Made by a program: the position numbers and the translations under genes
Notes under the pieces: model-generated
The model's database searches: none
Told to the model about the DNA's origin: nothing
The model's input: only the letters and a program-made list of their open reading frames with translations
Part shown: positions 1-6,457 of the stretch, piece by piece
Layout of the letters: the number at the start of each line of letters is the position of its first letter
Position numbering within the stretch: the first letter of the stretch is position 1
NCBI GenBank assembly: GCA_027435495.1
Contig: DAHZZC010000080.1
Location: 1-10,716, forward strand
Direction of reading: 5' to 3'
Origin: Planctomycetales bacterium
GTDB taxonomy: Bacteria > Planctomycetota > Planctomycetia > Isosphaerales > Isosphaeraceae
Length of the DNA: 10,716 bases

Positions 1-713
1 CCCAGCAGATCGCCCGAGCCTTCCGCCACGATTGCCTCGATCGCGACGATGCCACCGATCACGAGGGTCGCGCCGCCGGGATCACCCTCCGCTTCCTCGA
101 AACCATCCCCGCCCTCCGCCACACCCTCGCCGAGGACGTCCAGGCGGCGTACGACGGCGACCCAGCCGCCAAAAGCCTCGGCGAAATCGTCTTCTGCTAC
201 CCGGGCGTCGCCGCGGTGACCGTCTATCGTCTCGCCCACGAACTGCACCGCCTGGGCGTCCCGCTCATCCCCCGAATCATGACCGAGTATGCCAAGGGAA
301 AGACCGGCATCGATATCCACCCCGGAGCCCAGATCGGCCGACGCTTCTTCATCGACCACGGCACCGGCGTCGTGATCGGCGAAACCACCCGGATCGGCGA
401 CGGTGTGAAGCTCTACCAGGGCGTCACCCTCGGCGCCCTGAGCTTCCCCCGCGACGAATTCGGTCAGATCGTCCGCGACGTCCAGCGCCATCCGACCATC
501 GAGGACGAGGTCATCATCTACGCGAATGCCACGATCCTCGGCGGCAAGACCGTGGTCGGCCACCACTCCGTGATCGGCTCCTCGGCCTGGATCACCCGAA
601 GCGTCGCCCCTTATACCCAGGTCACCATCGAGGACCCACGCCTCCGCTTCCGCGAGGCCGCCGACGGCCTCGCCGATATCGATTATGCTCGCCGGATTAA
701 TTATCAGATTTAG
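1..713 (+). CDS. cysE: Serine O-acetyltransferase (SatA/EpsC-type), 5'-truncated
   Basis: This enzyme transfers acetyl from acetyl-CoA to L-serine, giving the O-acetylserine used for cysteine synthesis in the cytoplasm. Whole codons run from base 3, upstream of the GTG at 216, and the reading frame is family-like from the window edge, so the true start lies outside. The visible 236 residues contain DPAAKSLGEIVFCYPG, then YRLAHELHRLGVPLIPRI, then the left-handed beta-helix with IDIHPGAQIG and IDHGTGVVIGET. The Asp of IDIHP and the His of IDHGTG match the family's catalytic pair. The QGVTLGALSFPRDEFGQ insert and the hexapeptide repeats NATILGGKTVVGHHSVIGS follow. The stop at 711-713 lies inside the convergent glycosyltransferase gene (17-base overlap). 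A decayed second copy lies near 1600-1875. Family identity is secure; the biological role (cysteine synthesis versus an EpsC-like accessory role) is inferred. Confidence 0.93.
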   Translation, partial: QQIARAFRHDCLDRDDATDHEGRAAGITLRFLETIPALRHTLAEDVQAAYDGDPAAKSLGEIVFCYPGVAAVTVYRLAHELHRLGVPLIPRIMTEYAKGKTGIDIHPGAQIGRRFFIDHGTGVVIGETTRIGDGVKLYQGVTLGALSFPRDEFGQIVRDVQRHPTIEDEVIIYANATILGGKTVVGHHSVIGSSAWITRSVAPYTQVTIEDPRLRFREAADGLADIDYARRINYQI

Positions 714-1530
714 TTTTCAGTGGCCTGGCATTGATGCGTATCCCTACTGGAGACGGAAAAAACCGACAACAGAAGACCAACTTCCTCGCCCCGAACCGGG
801 CGTTGCGAGCATATCGGCCGGCGAGTCGACGGGGCTCGAGGGCCATTCGGAAGAGCCATTCGAGGCCCGATTTCTGCATCCAGCGCGGGGCGCGGCGGAC
901 CCGGCCCGCGGCGAAATCGAGTGAGGCACCGACCTGCACGCTGACCGGCACGCCCAGCGCCTCGTAATGGCGGAGAATCCACCGCTCGCCCTTCGGCTGC
1001 CCGAAGGCGACGAACAGCAGATCCGGCTCGGCCGCCCGGATTCGGTCGAGCATCGCGGCTTCTTCCTCAGGGCTTGTCGGGCGGAACGGCGGGCACTCGG
1101 TGCCGACAATGTTGAGGCCCGGGTAACGCTCGACCAGCCGGCTTGCCGCCACCTCCGCAACCCCCGCGGCCCCACCCAGCAGGAAGACGCGAAACCCCTC
1201 GCTCGCCGCCCTCTCGCAAAGGTGGAAGATCAGGTCGCTGCCGGCGACCCGCTCGGGCAGGGGCTCACCCTGCATCCGAGAGGCCCAGACCAGCGGCTTC
1301 CCGTCAGCCGCGATGAACGCCGCCCGCTCGTTGATCTCGCGGAGATCGGCGTATTGCTCGGTCAGCATCGCGTAGTGCGTCGGCGCTGTGATGAAGAACG
1401 ACGGGCGCCGGGCCCGAATCAGTTCTGAGACCGCCGCGACCGTCTCCTCTAGCGTGAGAGGCGCGAACGGTACCCCCCAGATCCAGACCCGACGCCGCGC
1501 CGGCGCTTCGGGCTCCGCAGTCTGTAACAT
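697..1530 (-). CDS. WecG/TagA/CpsF-family glycosyltransferase, copy 1
   Basis: A 277-residue GT26-family glycosyltransferase; relatives add ManNAc-type sugars to lipid-linked intermediates at the inner face of the membrane during surface-polysaccharide or teichoic-acid synthesis. Visible marks: FFITAPTHYAML at about 45-56, AADGKPLVW with the conserved Asp76, GSDLIFHLCE (97-106), FLLGGAAGV (116-124), VAFGQPKGERW (174-184), and the basic C-terminal stretch GASLDFAAGRVRRAPRWM. The T-x-N motif usual in the first region reads T48-A-P50 here, and the usual PKQE reads PKGE. The start is ATG at 1530, with an AGGGG (complement of 1539-1543) eight bases upstream. A 16-base insertion near 757-772 shifts the 3' end into another frame, so this copy has a longer tail that overlaps the acetyltransferase stop. 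The acceptor and sugar donor cannot be told from the sequence. Confidence 0.9.
   Translation of the reverse strand: MLQTAEPEAPARRRVWIWGVPFAPLTLEETVAAVSELIRARRPSFFITAPTHYAMLTEQYADLREINERAAFIAADGKPLVWASRMQGEPLPERVAGSDLIFHLCERAASEGFRVFLLGGAAGVAEVAASRLVERYPGLNIVGTECPPFRPTSPEEEAAMLDRIRAAEPDLLFVAFGQPKGERWILRHYEALGVPVSVQVGASLDFAAGRVRRAPRWMQKSGLEWLFRMALEPRRLAGRYARNARFGARKLVFCCRFFPSPVGIRINARPLKTKSDN
841..915. repeat. Near-identical 75-bp block shared by the two glycosyltransferase genes (copy 1)
   Basis: Bases 841-915 match 1998-2072 with a single difference (G862 versus C2019). The block encodes the conserved C-terminal basic segment of both WecG-family proteins. Identity drops clearly on both sides. 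The block is one visible trace of the local duplication, and possibly of later gene conversion. Confidence 0.8.
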
Positions 1531-1599
1531 CGATCATTCCCCTACCGGTTGTTCGATTCACCACCCGATAGGATCCTAGGTCCCTTGCGTCGCACTGTC

Positions 1600-1875
1600 C
1601 AAAACGCCGCCTCGATCCGCCCCGCCTCCACCATCGGCGTCAAAACCCGGTCGCGCAGGACCACAACCAGGTCCTCTACCCGGGCTACGGCCGCCTGATC
1701 CCGCAACTCGCCCGCGCCCTTCCCCCACATCGGCGACGGCCTGAAGCTCGACCAGGGCGTCACCCTCGGCGCCCTGAGCTTCCCCCGCGATGAATTCGGC
1801 CAGATCGTCCGCGACGTCCGGCACCACTCGACAATCGAGGACGAGTTTGCTCGCTGGATCTGTTTTCCGTTTTCC
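1600..1875 (+). pseudogene. Relic of a second serine O-acetyltransferase gene
   Basis: Bases 1729-1845 align without gaps to 393-509 of the intact acetyltransferase, with about ten differences in 117 bases. They encode IGDGLKLDQGVTLGALS and continue through the FPRDEFGQ insert to an IEDE. Immediately after, the sequence jumps to one resembling the gene's 3' end (TGCTCGCTGGAT at about 1848, compare TGCTCGCCGGAT at 686). Upstream, in another frame, about 1668-1695 reads QVLYPGYGR, which resembles the N-terminal LFPGYFG motif of this family; the matching part of the intact gene lies outside the window, so this piece is less certain. The central YPG/IDIHP/IDHGTG region, with both catalytic residues, is missing. 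There is also a stop codon (TGA at 1696-1698) in the hexapeptide frame. The relic cannot make a working enzyme. Its outer limits are approximate. Confidence 0.8.
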
Positions 1876-1916
1876 GGAATGGCATTTTTCCAGAAGCATC
1901 AGGTTGATGCGTATCT

Positions 1917-2675
1917 CTACTGAAAACGGAAGATCAACTTCCTCGCCACGAACCAGGCATTGCGGGCGTATCGGCCGGCGAGCCTGCGTGGCTCCTGGGC
2001 CATTCGGAAGAGCCATTCCAGGCCCGATTTCTGCATCCAGCGCGGGGCGCGGCGGACCCGGCCCGCGGCGAAGTCGAGCGAGGCGCCGAGGTTCACCACA
2101 ACCGGGACCTCAAGCGCTTCGAGATGGGCCGCAATCCATCGCTCGCCTCTCGGCATCGTGAAGGCCGTGATCAGCAGATCCGGGGCGGCCTCGCGGACGG
2201 CGGCGACGATCGCGGCTTCCTGTTCGGGGGTCCGCTCTCCGAACGGCGGACAGGCGGTGCCGACGATCCGCAGACCCGGGTAACAGGACACCAGGCGTTC
2301 CGCCGCCTTATCCGCCACCCCCTCGCCGCCGCCGAGCAGGTAGACTCCGAACTGCTGGCGCGCCGCCTCCTCGCAAAGCCGGAAGATCAGGTCGCTCCCC
2401 GCCACTCGCTCCGGGATCGGGGACCCCGCCAACCGCGCGGCCCAGACCAGCGGCTTGCCATCCGCAAGGATGAAGGCCGCCCGCTCGTTGATCTCGCGGA
2501 GGTCCGGGTGCTGCTCGGAAAGCATCGCGTAATGTACATTCGCGGTGATGAAAAATCCCGGCTCACGCGACCGGATGCGATCCGAGACGGCGACCACCGT
2601 CTCCTGTAGCGTCCAGGGGACAAGTGGGATCCCCCAGACCATCACCGCCTTCGCTGCCTTCGCCACATCCGACAT
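1917..2675 (-). CDS. WecG/TagA/CpsF-family glycosyltransferase, copy 2
   Basis: A 252-residue paralogue of the glycosyltransferase at 697-1530. The two align without gaps at a constant offset of four residues from the N-terminal third through the GERW motif. It carries FFITANVHYAML with the usual T44-x-N46, the conserved Asp72 in LADGKPLVW, GSDLIFRLCE (94-103) and YLLGGGEGV (112-120), and the same basic C-terminal segment as copy 1. It differs at a conserved glycine: copy 1 has AFGQPKGERW and this copy has AFTMPRGERW (T173, M174). It stops at TAG (1917-1919), where copy 1 is carried on by a frame-shifting insertion. The start is ATG at 2675 with a weak GA-rich site upstream. A candidate promoter and a strong leader hairpin lie between it and the symporter gene. 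It is likely functional, but the altered motif leaves its activity or specificity open. Confidence 0.9.
   Translation of the reverse strand: MSDVAKAAKAVMVWGIPLVPWTLQETVVAVSDRIRSREPGFFITANVHYAMLSEQHPDLREINERAAFILADGKPLVWAARLAGSPIPERVAGSDLIFRLCEEAARQQFGVYLLGGGEGVADKAAERLVSCYPGLRIVGTACPPFGERTPEQEAAIVAAVREAAPDLLITAFTMPRGERWIAAHLEALEVPVVVNLGASLDFAAGRVRRAPRWMQKSGLEWLFRMAQEPRRLAGRYARNAWFVARKLIFRFQ
1998..2072. repeat. Near-identical 75-bp block shared by the two glycosyltransferase genes (copy 2)
   Basis: Partner of the block at 841-915, same orientation, one mismatch in 75 bases. It lies within the second glycosyltransferase gene and encodes the same C-terminal basic segment. Confidence 0.8.
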
Positions 2676-2706
2676 CCGGAGCCCGCCTCACCATCGCGTC
2701 TCGGCC

Positions 2707-2740
2707 GACGTCGGGCCGGCGTCGGGCTGGCGCCGACGTC
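2707..2740 (-). other. Stem-loop in the leader of glycosyltransferase copy 2
   Basis: GACGTCGG (2707-2714) pairs perfectly with CCGACGTC (2733-2740). Inside it, 2715-2719 can pair with 2727-2731 (one G-U pair), leaving a seven-base loop and one bulged base, for about 13 paired positions in all. No T-tract follows on the minus strand, so a classical terminator is unlikely. It lies between the candidate promoter and the ATG at 2675, so it would fold in the 5' leader RNA. No riboswitch family is recognised. Confidence 0.4.
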
Positions 2741-2760
2741 CCCCCGACGGAGATTGCCCC

Positions 2761-2791
2761 AGTATAGTTCGCGTCGCAACGCTTCTGTCCA
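2761..2791 (-). promoter_or_regulatory. Candidate sigma-70-like promoter for glycosyltransferase copy 2
   Basis: On the minus strand TGGACA (complement of 2786-2791) is followed after 19 bases by TATACT (complement of 2761-2766). It lies in the gap between the symporter stop (2799) and the glycosyltransferase start (2675), pointing at the latter. The 19-base spacer is longer than ideal, so this is only a candidate. Confidence 0.35.
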
Positions 2792-2798
2792 GACCATC

Positions 2799-4082
2799 TC
2801 AGGGGATCGTTCCCGGCGTCGAGGCCCCCTCAATCATGACGGTTTCCGCGACGGGCGGCGAGACCCGATCGAGCAGGACCGCGACTGTCATGTCGCCCAG
2901 CACGTTCGAGGTCGTCCGGAGCCGGTCGAGGAACCAGTCGACCGTCAACAGAATCGGGATCCGATCCACCGGCATCCGAACCGCCGCAAAAATCAGGGGA
3001 AGTGTTACAAAGCTTCCCGACGGAATCCCGCCCGCCCCCACGCTCGCAATCAACGTCGTCAGCACGATCATCACCTGATCGGCGAGACCCAGGTTGTACC
3101 CCATCGCCTGCGCGAGGAAGAGAACGGCCGTCGCCTGGTAGAGTGCCGTGCCGTCGTTGTTGAAGTTGGTTCCGATGCAGGCCGTCAACTGGCCCGACCG
3201 CCGCGAAACCCCGAGCTTCGACAGCGACCGGAGCGTGATCGGGATCGTCGCCGCCGTGCTCGCCGTGCTGAAGGTGTTGGCGATCACGTCCAGCGAGCCG
3301 GCCAGGAACCGCAACGGATTCATCCCCGCGAGCACCAGCATCTGGATGAGATACCAGGCGACCTGGAGCGCCAGCCCGGCCGAGACCACCCCGATCAGCC
3401 AGGCGAGCGACGCGGCCACCTTCATCGCGTCGCCCTGCCCGACCTTCGACGCGACGATCCCAAAGACCGCCAGCGGCGAGAGCGCCACGACCCAGAGCAA
3501 GACCTTCATCAACAGCTCGAAGCCGATCGTCAGCAGGTCGATGACGACGCGAAACGATTCGTCCCCCTTGCTCTTGCGGGCGTCTCGGATCTTCACCAGG
3601 CCGATGCCAAGGGCGAGCGTCAGAACGACGAGCTGCGCCAGGTGATTCTGCGTGAACGGCTCGCCGATGCTCCGAGGAATCAGATCGACCAGGAGGTCCT
3701 GCATCGACTTCGACGGCGGGGCCTGCCCCGATGCCGCCTGGCTGAGTGAGGCCCCAACGCCGGGACGGATCGCGTTGGTGAGGGCCAGCCCGATGACCAT
3801 CGCCACGATCGTGTTGAGCAGGTAGAAGCCCATCATCAGGGCTCCGAGCCGCCCTCGGATCTCGTTGGTGACGATCGCGCTGAGAATCGCCAGAACGACG
3901 AGAGGCGCGGCAAGGGCCGTCAGGGCCCGGAGGATCAGCTTCGGCAGGATCTCCAGCCGGTCGGCGCCCTCGCCCCAGGCCATTCCGACCGGGACGGCCA
4001 TCAGCACCGCCCCGATCACCCAGACGTAGAGGGGAATCCCTCCTGGCCGGCTCTCTTCTTCCTGTTGCAGGTCCGTTTCCAT
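2799..4082 (-). CDS. Dicarboxylate/amino acid:cation symporter (DAACS/SDF family)
   Basis: A 427-residue inner-membrane transporter of the GltP/DctA family, which couples uptake of glutamate, aspartate or C4-dicarboxylates to Na+ or H+. The order of hallmarks fits the whole family: hydrophobic helices from about residue 16, the serine-rich re-entrant loop STASTAATIPIT (about 270-282), GTNFNNDGTALY (304-315), the second hairpin GAGGIPSGS (about 346-354), and DRLRTTSNVLGD (about 384-395), whose Asp/Arg/Thr/Asn bind substrate in relatives. The usual NMDGT motif reads NNDGT here (N309 for Met). Length is normal. The start is ATG at 4082 with AAGGA about six bases upstream. It is divergent from the LipM-like gene and appears monocistronic. 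The substrate cannot be assigned from the sequence alone. Confidence 0.93.
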   Translation of the reverse strand: METDLQQEEESRPGGIPLYVWVIGAVLMAVPVGMAWGEGADRLEILPKLILRALTALAAPLVVLAILSAIVTNEIRGRLGALMMGFYLLNTIVAMVIGLALTNAIRPGVGASLSQAASGQAPPSKSMQDLLVDLIPRSIGEPFTQNHLAQLVVLTLALGIGLVKIRDARKSKGDESFRVVIDLLTIGFELLMKVLLWVVALSPLAVFGIVASKVGQGDAMKVAASLAWLIGVVSAGLALQVAWYLIQMLVLAGMNPLRFLAGSLDVIANTFSTASTAATIPITLRSLSKLGVSRRSGQLTACIGTNFNNDGTALYQATAVLFLAQAMGYNLGLADQVMIVLTTLIASVGAGGIPSGSFVTLPLIFAAVRMPVDRIPILLTVDWFLDRLRTTSNVLGDMTVAVLLDRVSPPVAETVMIEGASTPGTIP

Positions 4083-4228
4083 TCGTATCCTTGTCCGTTA
4101 TTGGTTGGCCGTAGTACCCTGGCGGGGTGTCGACCGCTCCCCGCAAGAATGTAGGCGAAAGACGAGACCACGGGCAACGGATGTCTGACCAGCAACGAAC
4201 GACGGACGACGGGCGAAGGGTCGAGGCG

Positions 4229-4972
4229 ATGCAGGTCCTCCCGTACCTGATCGCCGACGGTCCGGCGAACATGGCGATCGACGAAGCGATGCTCGAAGCC
4301 TCGGCGCGCGAGGATCGGTGCTATCTCCGCTTCTATGGATGGTCGGAGCCGACCTTGAGCCTGGGCTACTTCCAGCGGATGGCTGAGGTCGAGTCGGAAC
4401 CTCGCTGGCGGGGCCGGGCGATCGTGCGCCGGCCGACCGGTGGCGGGGCGATCTGGCATCATCACGAGCTGACCTATGCGATTACCGCCCCATCGAGCCT
4501 GGCGCACGTCCGCCCAAACACCTCGATGTACCGCGCGGTCCACGCGGCGATGGCCTCGGTGCTGGCCGTCCAGGGGGTTGAGGCCCGCCGTCGCGGCGAG
4601 CCGACCGAGCCCATCCCCCCAACCCTCGCGGCGAGGCCCCTGCTCTGCTTCCGCGGCAGAGACCCTGAAGACCTCGTCTGGAACGGGCACAAGGTTGTCG
4701 GCAGCGCCCAGCGGCGTCGCGAGGGCGCGCTGCTTCAGCACGGCTCGATCCTGTTGGGCCGGTCGCCGGATGTCCCCGAACTTCCCGGGCTGCGCGACCT
4801 CTCGGGCCCCGACCGATCGCCTGAAACCTGGGCCGATGCCATCGCCCCGGCGATCGCCGAGATTCTTGGCCTGGTCCCGGAGCCGTCCCAATGGCCCACC
4901 GGCCTTCGCAACCGCGCCGACGAACTGGAACGGTCGCGATACCGAGACCCGGCCTGGACCGCCTCGCGATAG
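4229..4972 (+). CDS. Octanoyltransferase LipM-like / lipoate-protein ligase A family protein
   Basis: A BPL/LplA/LipB-fold enzyme expected to move octanoyl or lipoyl groups onto lipoyl domains such as GcvH or the 2-oxo-acid dehydrogenase E2 subunits. Marks in order: DGPANMAIDEAMLE near the N-terminus, RFYGWSEPTLSLGYFQ, the binding loop RRPTGGGAIWHHHELTYAI, LLCFRGRDPEDLVWNGHKV, then VGSAQRRREGALLQHGSIL. A Cys at residue 140 in the CF...NGxKxxGSAQ context matches the catalytic Cys of LipM-type octanoyltransferases, which LplA ligases lack; this favours LipM over a true ligase. The start is uncertain: ATG 4229 has GAAGG nine bases upstream and places the conserved region at the N-terminus. ATG 4181 and GTG 4127 are in-frame alternatives that add poorly conserved residues. 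Confidence 0.85.
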   Translation: MQVLPYLIADGPANMAIDEAMLEASAREDRCYLRFYGWSEPTLSLGYFQRMAEVESEPRWRGRAIVRRPTGGGAIWHHHELTYAITAPSSLAHVRPNTSMYRAVHAAMASVLAVQGVEARRRGEPTEPIPPTLAARPLLCFRGRDPEDLVWNGHKVVGSAQRRREGALLQHGSILLGRSPDVPELPGLRDLSGPDRSPETWADAIAPAIAEILGLVPEPSQWPTGLRNRADELERSRYRDPAWTASR

Positions 4973-5417
4973 GCCCAATTCCCGTGACGGCTTCCCCATC
5001 CCGAAGCCCAGAACCAGCCGGGTCCGAATTCCCCTCGACCTGGGATCTTGGAAGTCCGAAACAATAGGCTACAATGAGGACGTACGCTCGATTGAGATGT
5101 TAGCAAGACCCCTCTGCCTCGATCCCCTCCTCCGCATCGGTCCGACGAATTGACGAAGACTGGTCGTGGGAGCAGGTCGTCAAGACAGAAGGGGTCGCGC
5201 CGCGCCGAGATGGCCTTGTTGTCCCCATGATTTCCGAATAGACATCATCCTGGGCTGGTGGCGAGCCCCGTGAGGACCATGGCGTCGGCCGATGTCGGGA
5301 CGCCGGTGTGCGCCGGTCGCCCGATTCCGGCCGAAGGGCTGGGCCGGAGGTACAGGACCTGGTCGATTGGGAACGGATCTCTGTCGTTGAGGACCCCCGG
5401 GGTCGGGGACGGTAATC
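4973..5417. other. 445-base intergenic region and FHA-gene leader
   Basis: No family-like reading frame is seen on either strand. The region holds a candidate promoter (5048-5075) and a 7-bp stem, TCCGGCC (5326-5332) with GGCCGGA (5342-5348), around a nine-base loop. An 18-codon frame starting at 5097 looks like chance. If the promoter is real, the FHA transcript has a leader of about 335 bases. No T-rich terminator is visible after the LipM-like gene. Confidence 0.5.
5048..5075 (+). promoter_or_regulatory. Candidate sigma-70-like promoter upstream of the FHA gene
   Basis: TTGGAA (5048-5053) and TACAAT (5070-5075) are separated by 16 bases, in an AT-richer patch of otherwise GC-rich DNA. It points at the FHA gene, which starts at 5418. 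Both hexamers are close to consensus, but the long leader is unusual, so other promoters nearer the gene are possible. Confidence 0.45.
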
Positions 5418-6317
5418 ATGAAAGTGCAACTGGTGGTGGTGCGGGGGAAGCCCGAGGGGAAAGTCATTCCCCTGTCCGGGCCCACATTCAAGATCGGCCG
5501 GGGCGAAACGTGCCACCTGCGACCGATCAGCGAGCAAATTAGCCGCGAGCACGCCGAGTTCACCATCACAGCCGACGCGGTGATGGTCCGCGACCTGGGC
5601 AGTCGGAACGGGACGCTGGTCAACGGCAAGGCGCTCACGGCCGAATGCCGATTGAAGGACCGCGACCTGGTTCAGGTTGGCCCCTTGACATTTGCTGTCT
5701 CGATCGCTGGTGCCCCGGCGGCCAGGCCGGCCCCGGCGGCCGTCGCCCCAGCCGCCGCCGTGGCGGCCCCAGCCGCCAAGCCCGCGGCGCCGGCCTCGCC
5801 AGACGACGTCTCCGGCGATGAGATCGATTCCTGGCTCCTCGGCGAGGGCGCTGGCACCTCGGCCGAAAACCCGACCGTCTACGGCGGCGACACCATCACC
5901 ATCACCGCCTTCAAGGACTCGAAGTCCACACCCCCCAAGCCCGTCCCGCCCCCATCCGCCAGCGACGACGAATACGAGCGGCAGCCCGAGGAGGAACCGA
6001 CCGCCGAGGCCGCCGATACCGCCGACGATCTCTCCGCCGAAGCCGATACCACGGAAGAGGATAACATCTACGATAAGCTCGACGACGATCAGGAAAATGA
6101 GGAAGCGGCTGGCGACGACGACGAGGAGCCAGCGTCCAGCAGTATCGAGGAGGAGTTCCTCGACGAGTCGAACCCCTTCTACGCCGCCAAGAAGGCGCAG
6201 AAAGAGCAGGCCAAGGCGACGCCCGCCAGTAAAGCGGCCTCGTCGAAGGACTCCAGCGAGGCCGCCAACGACATCCTCCGCCGGTTGATGGAGCGGCGGA
6301 GGGCGTCGAAGGAATGA
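5418..6317 (+). CDS. FHA-domain protein with long acidic low-complexity tail
   Basis: A 299-residue cytoplasmic protein with an N-terminal forkhead-associated domain, which in relatives binds phosphothreonine peptides made by Ser/Thr kinases. The domain covers about residues 5-95, with G27-R28, S42-R43-E44-H45 and the S62-R63-N64-G65-T66 signature, so the usual phosphopeptide contacts (Arg28, Ser42, Asn64) are kept. An Ala/Pro-rich linker (about 98-132) follows, then a strongly acidic, Asp/Glu-rich region to about 250. The end is basic, with NPFYAAKKAQKEQ and then a short helix-like NDILRRLMERRRASKE. No membrane segment is seen. The start is ATG at 5418; there is no strong Shine-Dalgarno. It lies 140 bases upstream of moxR on the same strand and may act with it. 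Its partner and role are unknown. Confidence 0.88.
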   Translation: MKVQLVVVRGKPEGKVIPLSGPTFKIGRGETCHLRPISEQISREHAEFTITADAVMVRDLGSRNGTLVNGKALTAECRLKDRDLVQVGPLTFAVSIAGAPAARPAPAAVAPAAAVAAPAAKPAAPASPDDVSGDEIDSWLLGEGAGTSAENPTVYGGDTITITAFKDSKSTPPKPVPPPSASDDEYERQPEEEPTAEAADTADDLSAEADTTEEDNIYDKLDDDQENEEAAGDDDEEPASSSIEEEFLDESNPFYAAKKAQKEQAKATPASKAASSKDSSEAANDILRRLMERRRASKE

Positions 6318-6350
6318 TCCGACTCGACCCCATCCCCGACGATCGATCCA

Positions 6351-6395
6351 CCGGGCGCCGGCCCCTCTGTCCGCCACCGAGGGACTGACGCCCGG
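6351..6395 (+). other. Nested stem-loop between the FHA and moxR genes
   Basis: CCGGGCG (6351-6357) pairs with CGCCCGG (6389-6395), and inside it CCCTC (6363-6367) pairs with GAGGG (6379-6383). The two stems are separated by five-base strands on each side, with an eleven-base apical loop. No T-tract follows. It could lower read-through into moxR or shape the mRNA, or be chance in GC-rich DNA. Confidence 0.3.
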
Positions 6396-6457
6396 TCGGT
6401 CGTCGTTGACCGCAAACCCAACCGCCCCGTCCCGACCCGCCCCCCGAGCCAGGTTCC

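Noticed and set aside
967..1428. Plus-strand open frame inside glycosyltransferase copy 1, and the equivalent at 2124-2609 in copy 2
   Set aside because: Both mirror the conserved glycosyltransferase coding strand. Their likeness to each other follows from the gene duplication, not from a real protein.
1531..1920. Insertion sequence or transposon remnant between the two glycosyltransferase genes
   Set aside because: No terminal inverted repeats or transposase-like frame are visible, and much of the interval aligns with the acetyltransferase gene.
5097..5153. An 18-codon frame in the leader of the FHA gene
   Set aside because: It lacks a clear ribosome binding site and codon bias, and short frames arise often by chance. 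A leader peptide cannot be supported.
5100..6377. A 425-codon minus-strand frame opposite the FHA gene, and similar long frames opposite the symporter and moxR genes
   Set aside because: They are antisense shadows in GC-rich DNA. Their translations are Arg/Gly-rich and match no family, while the opposite strand has clear domain motifs.
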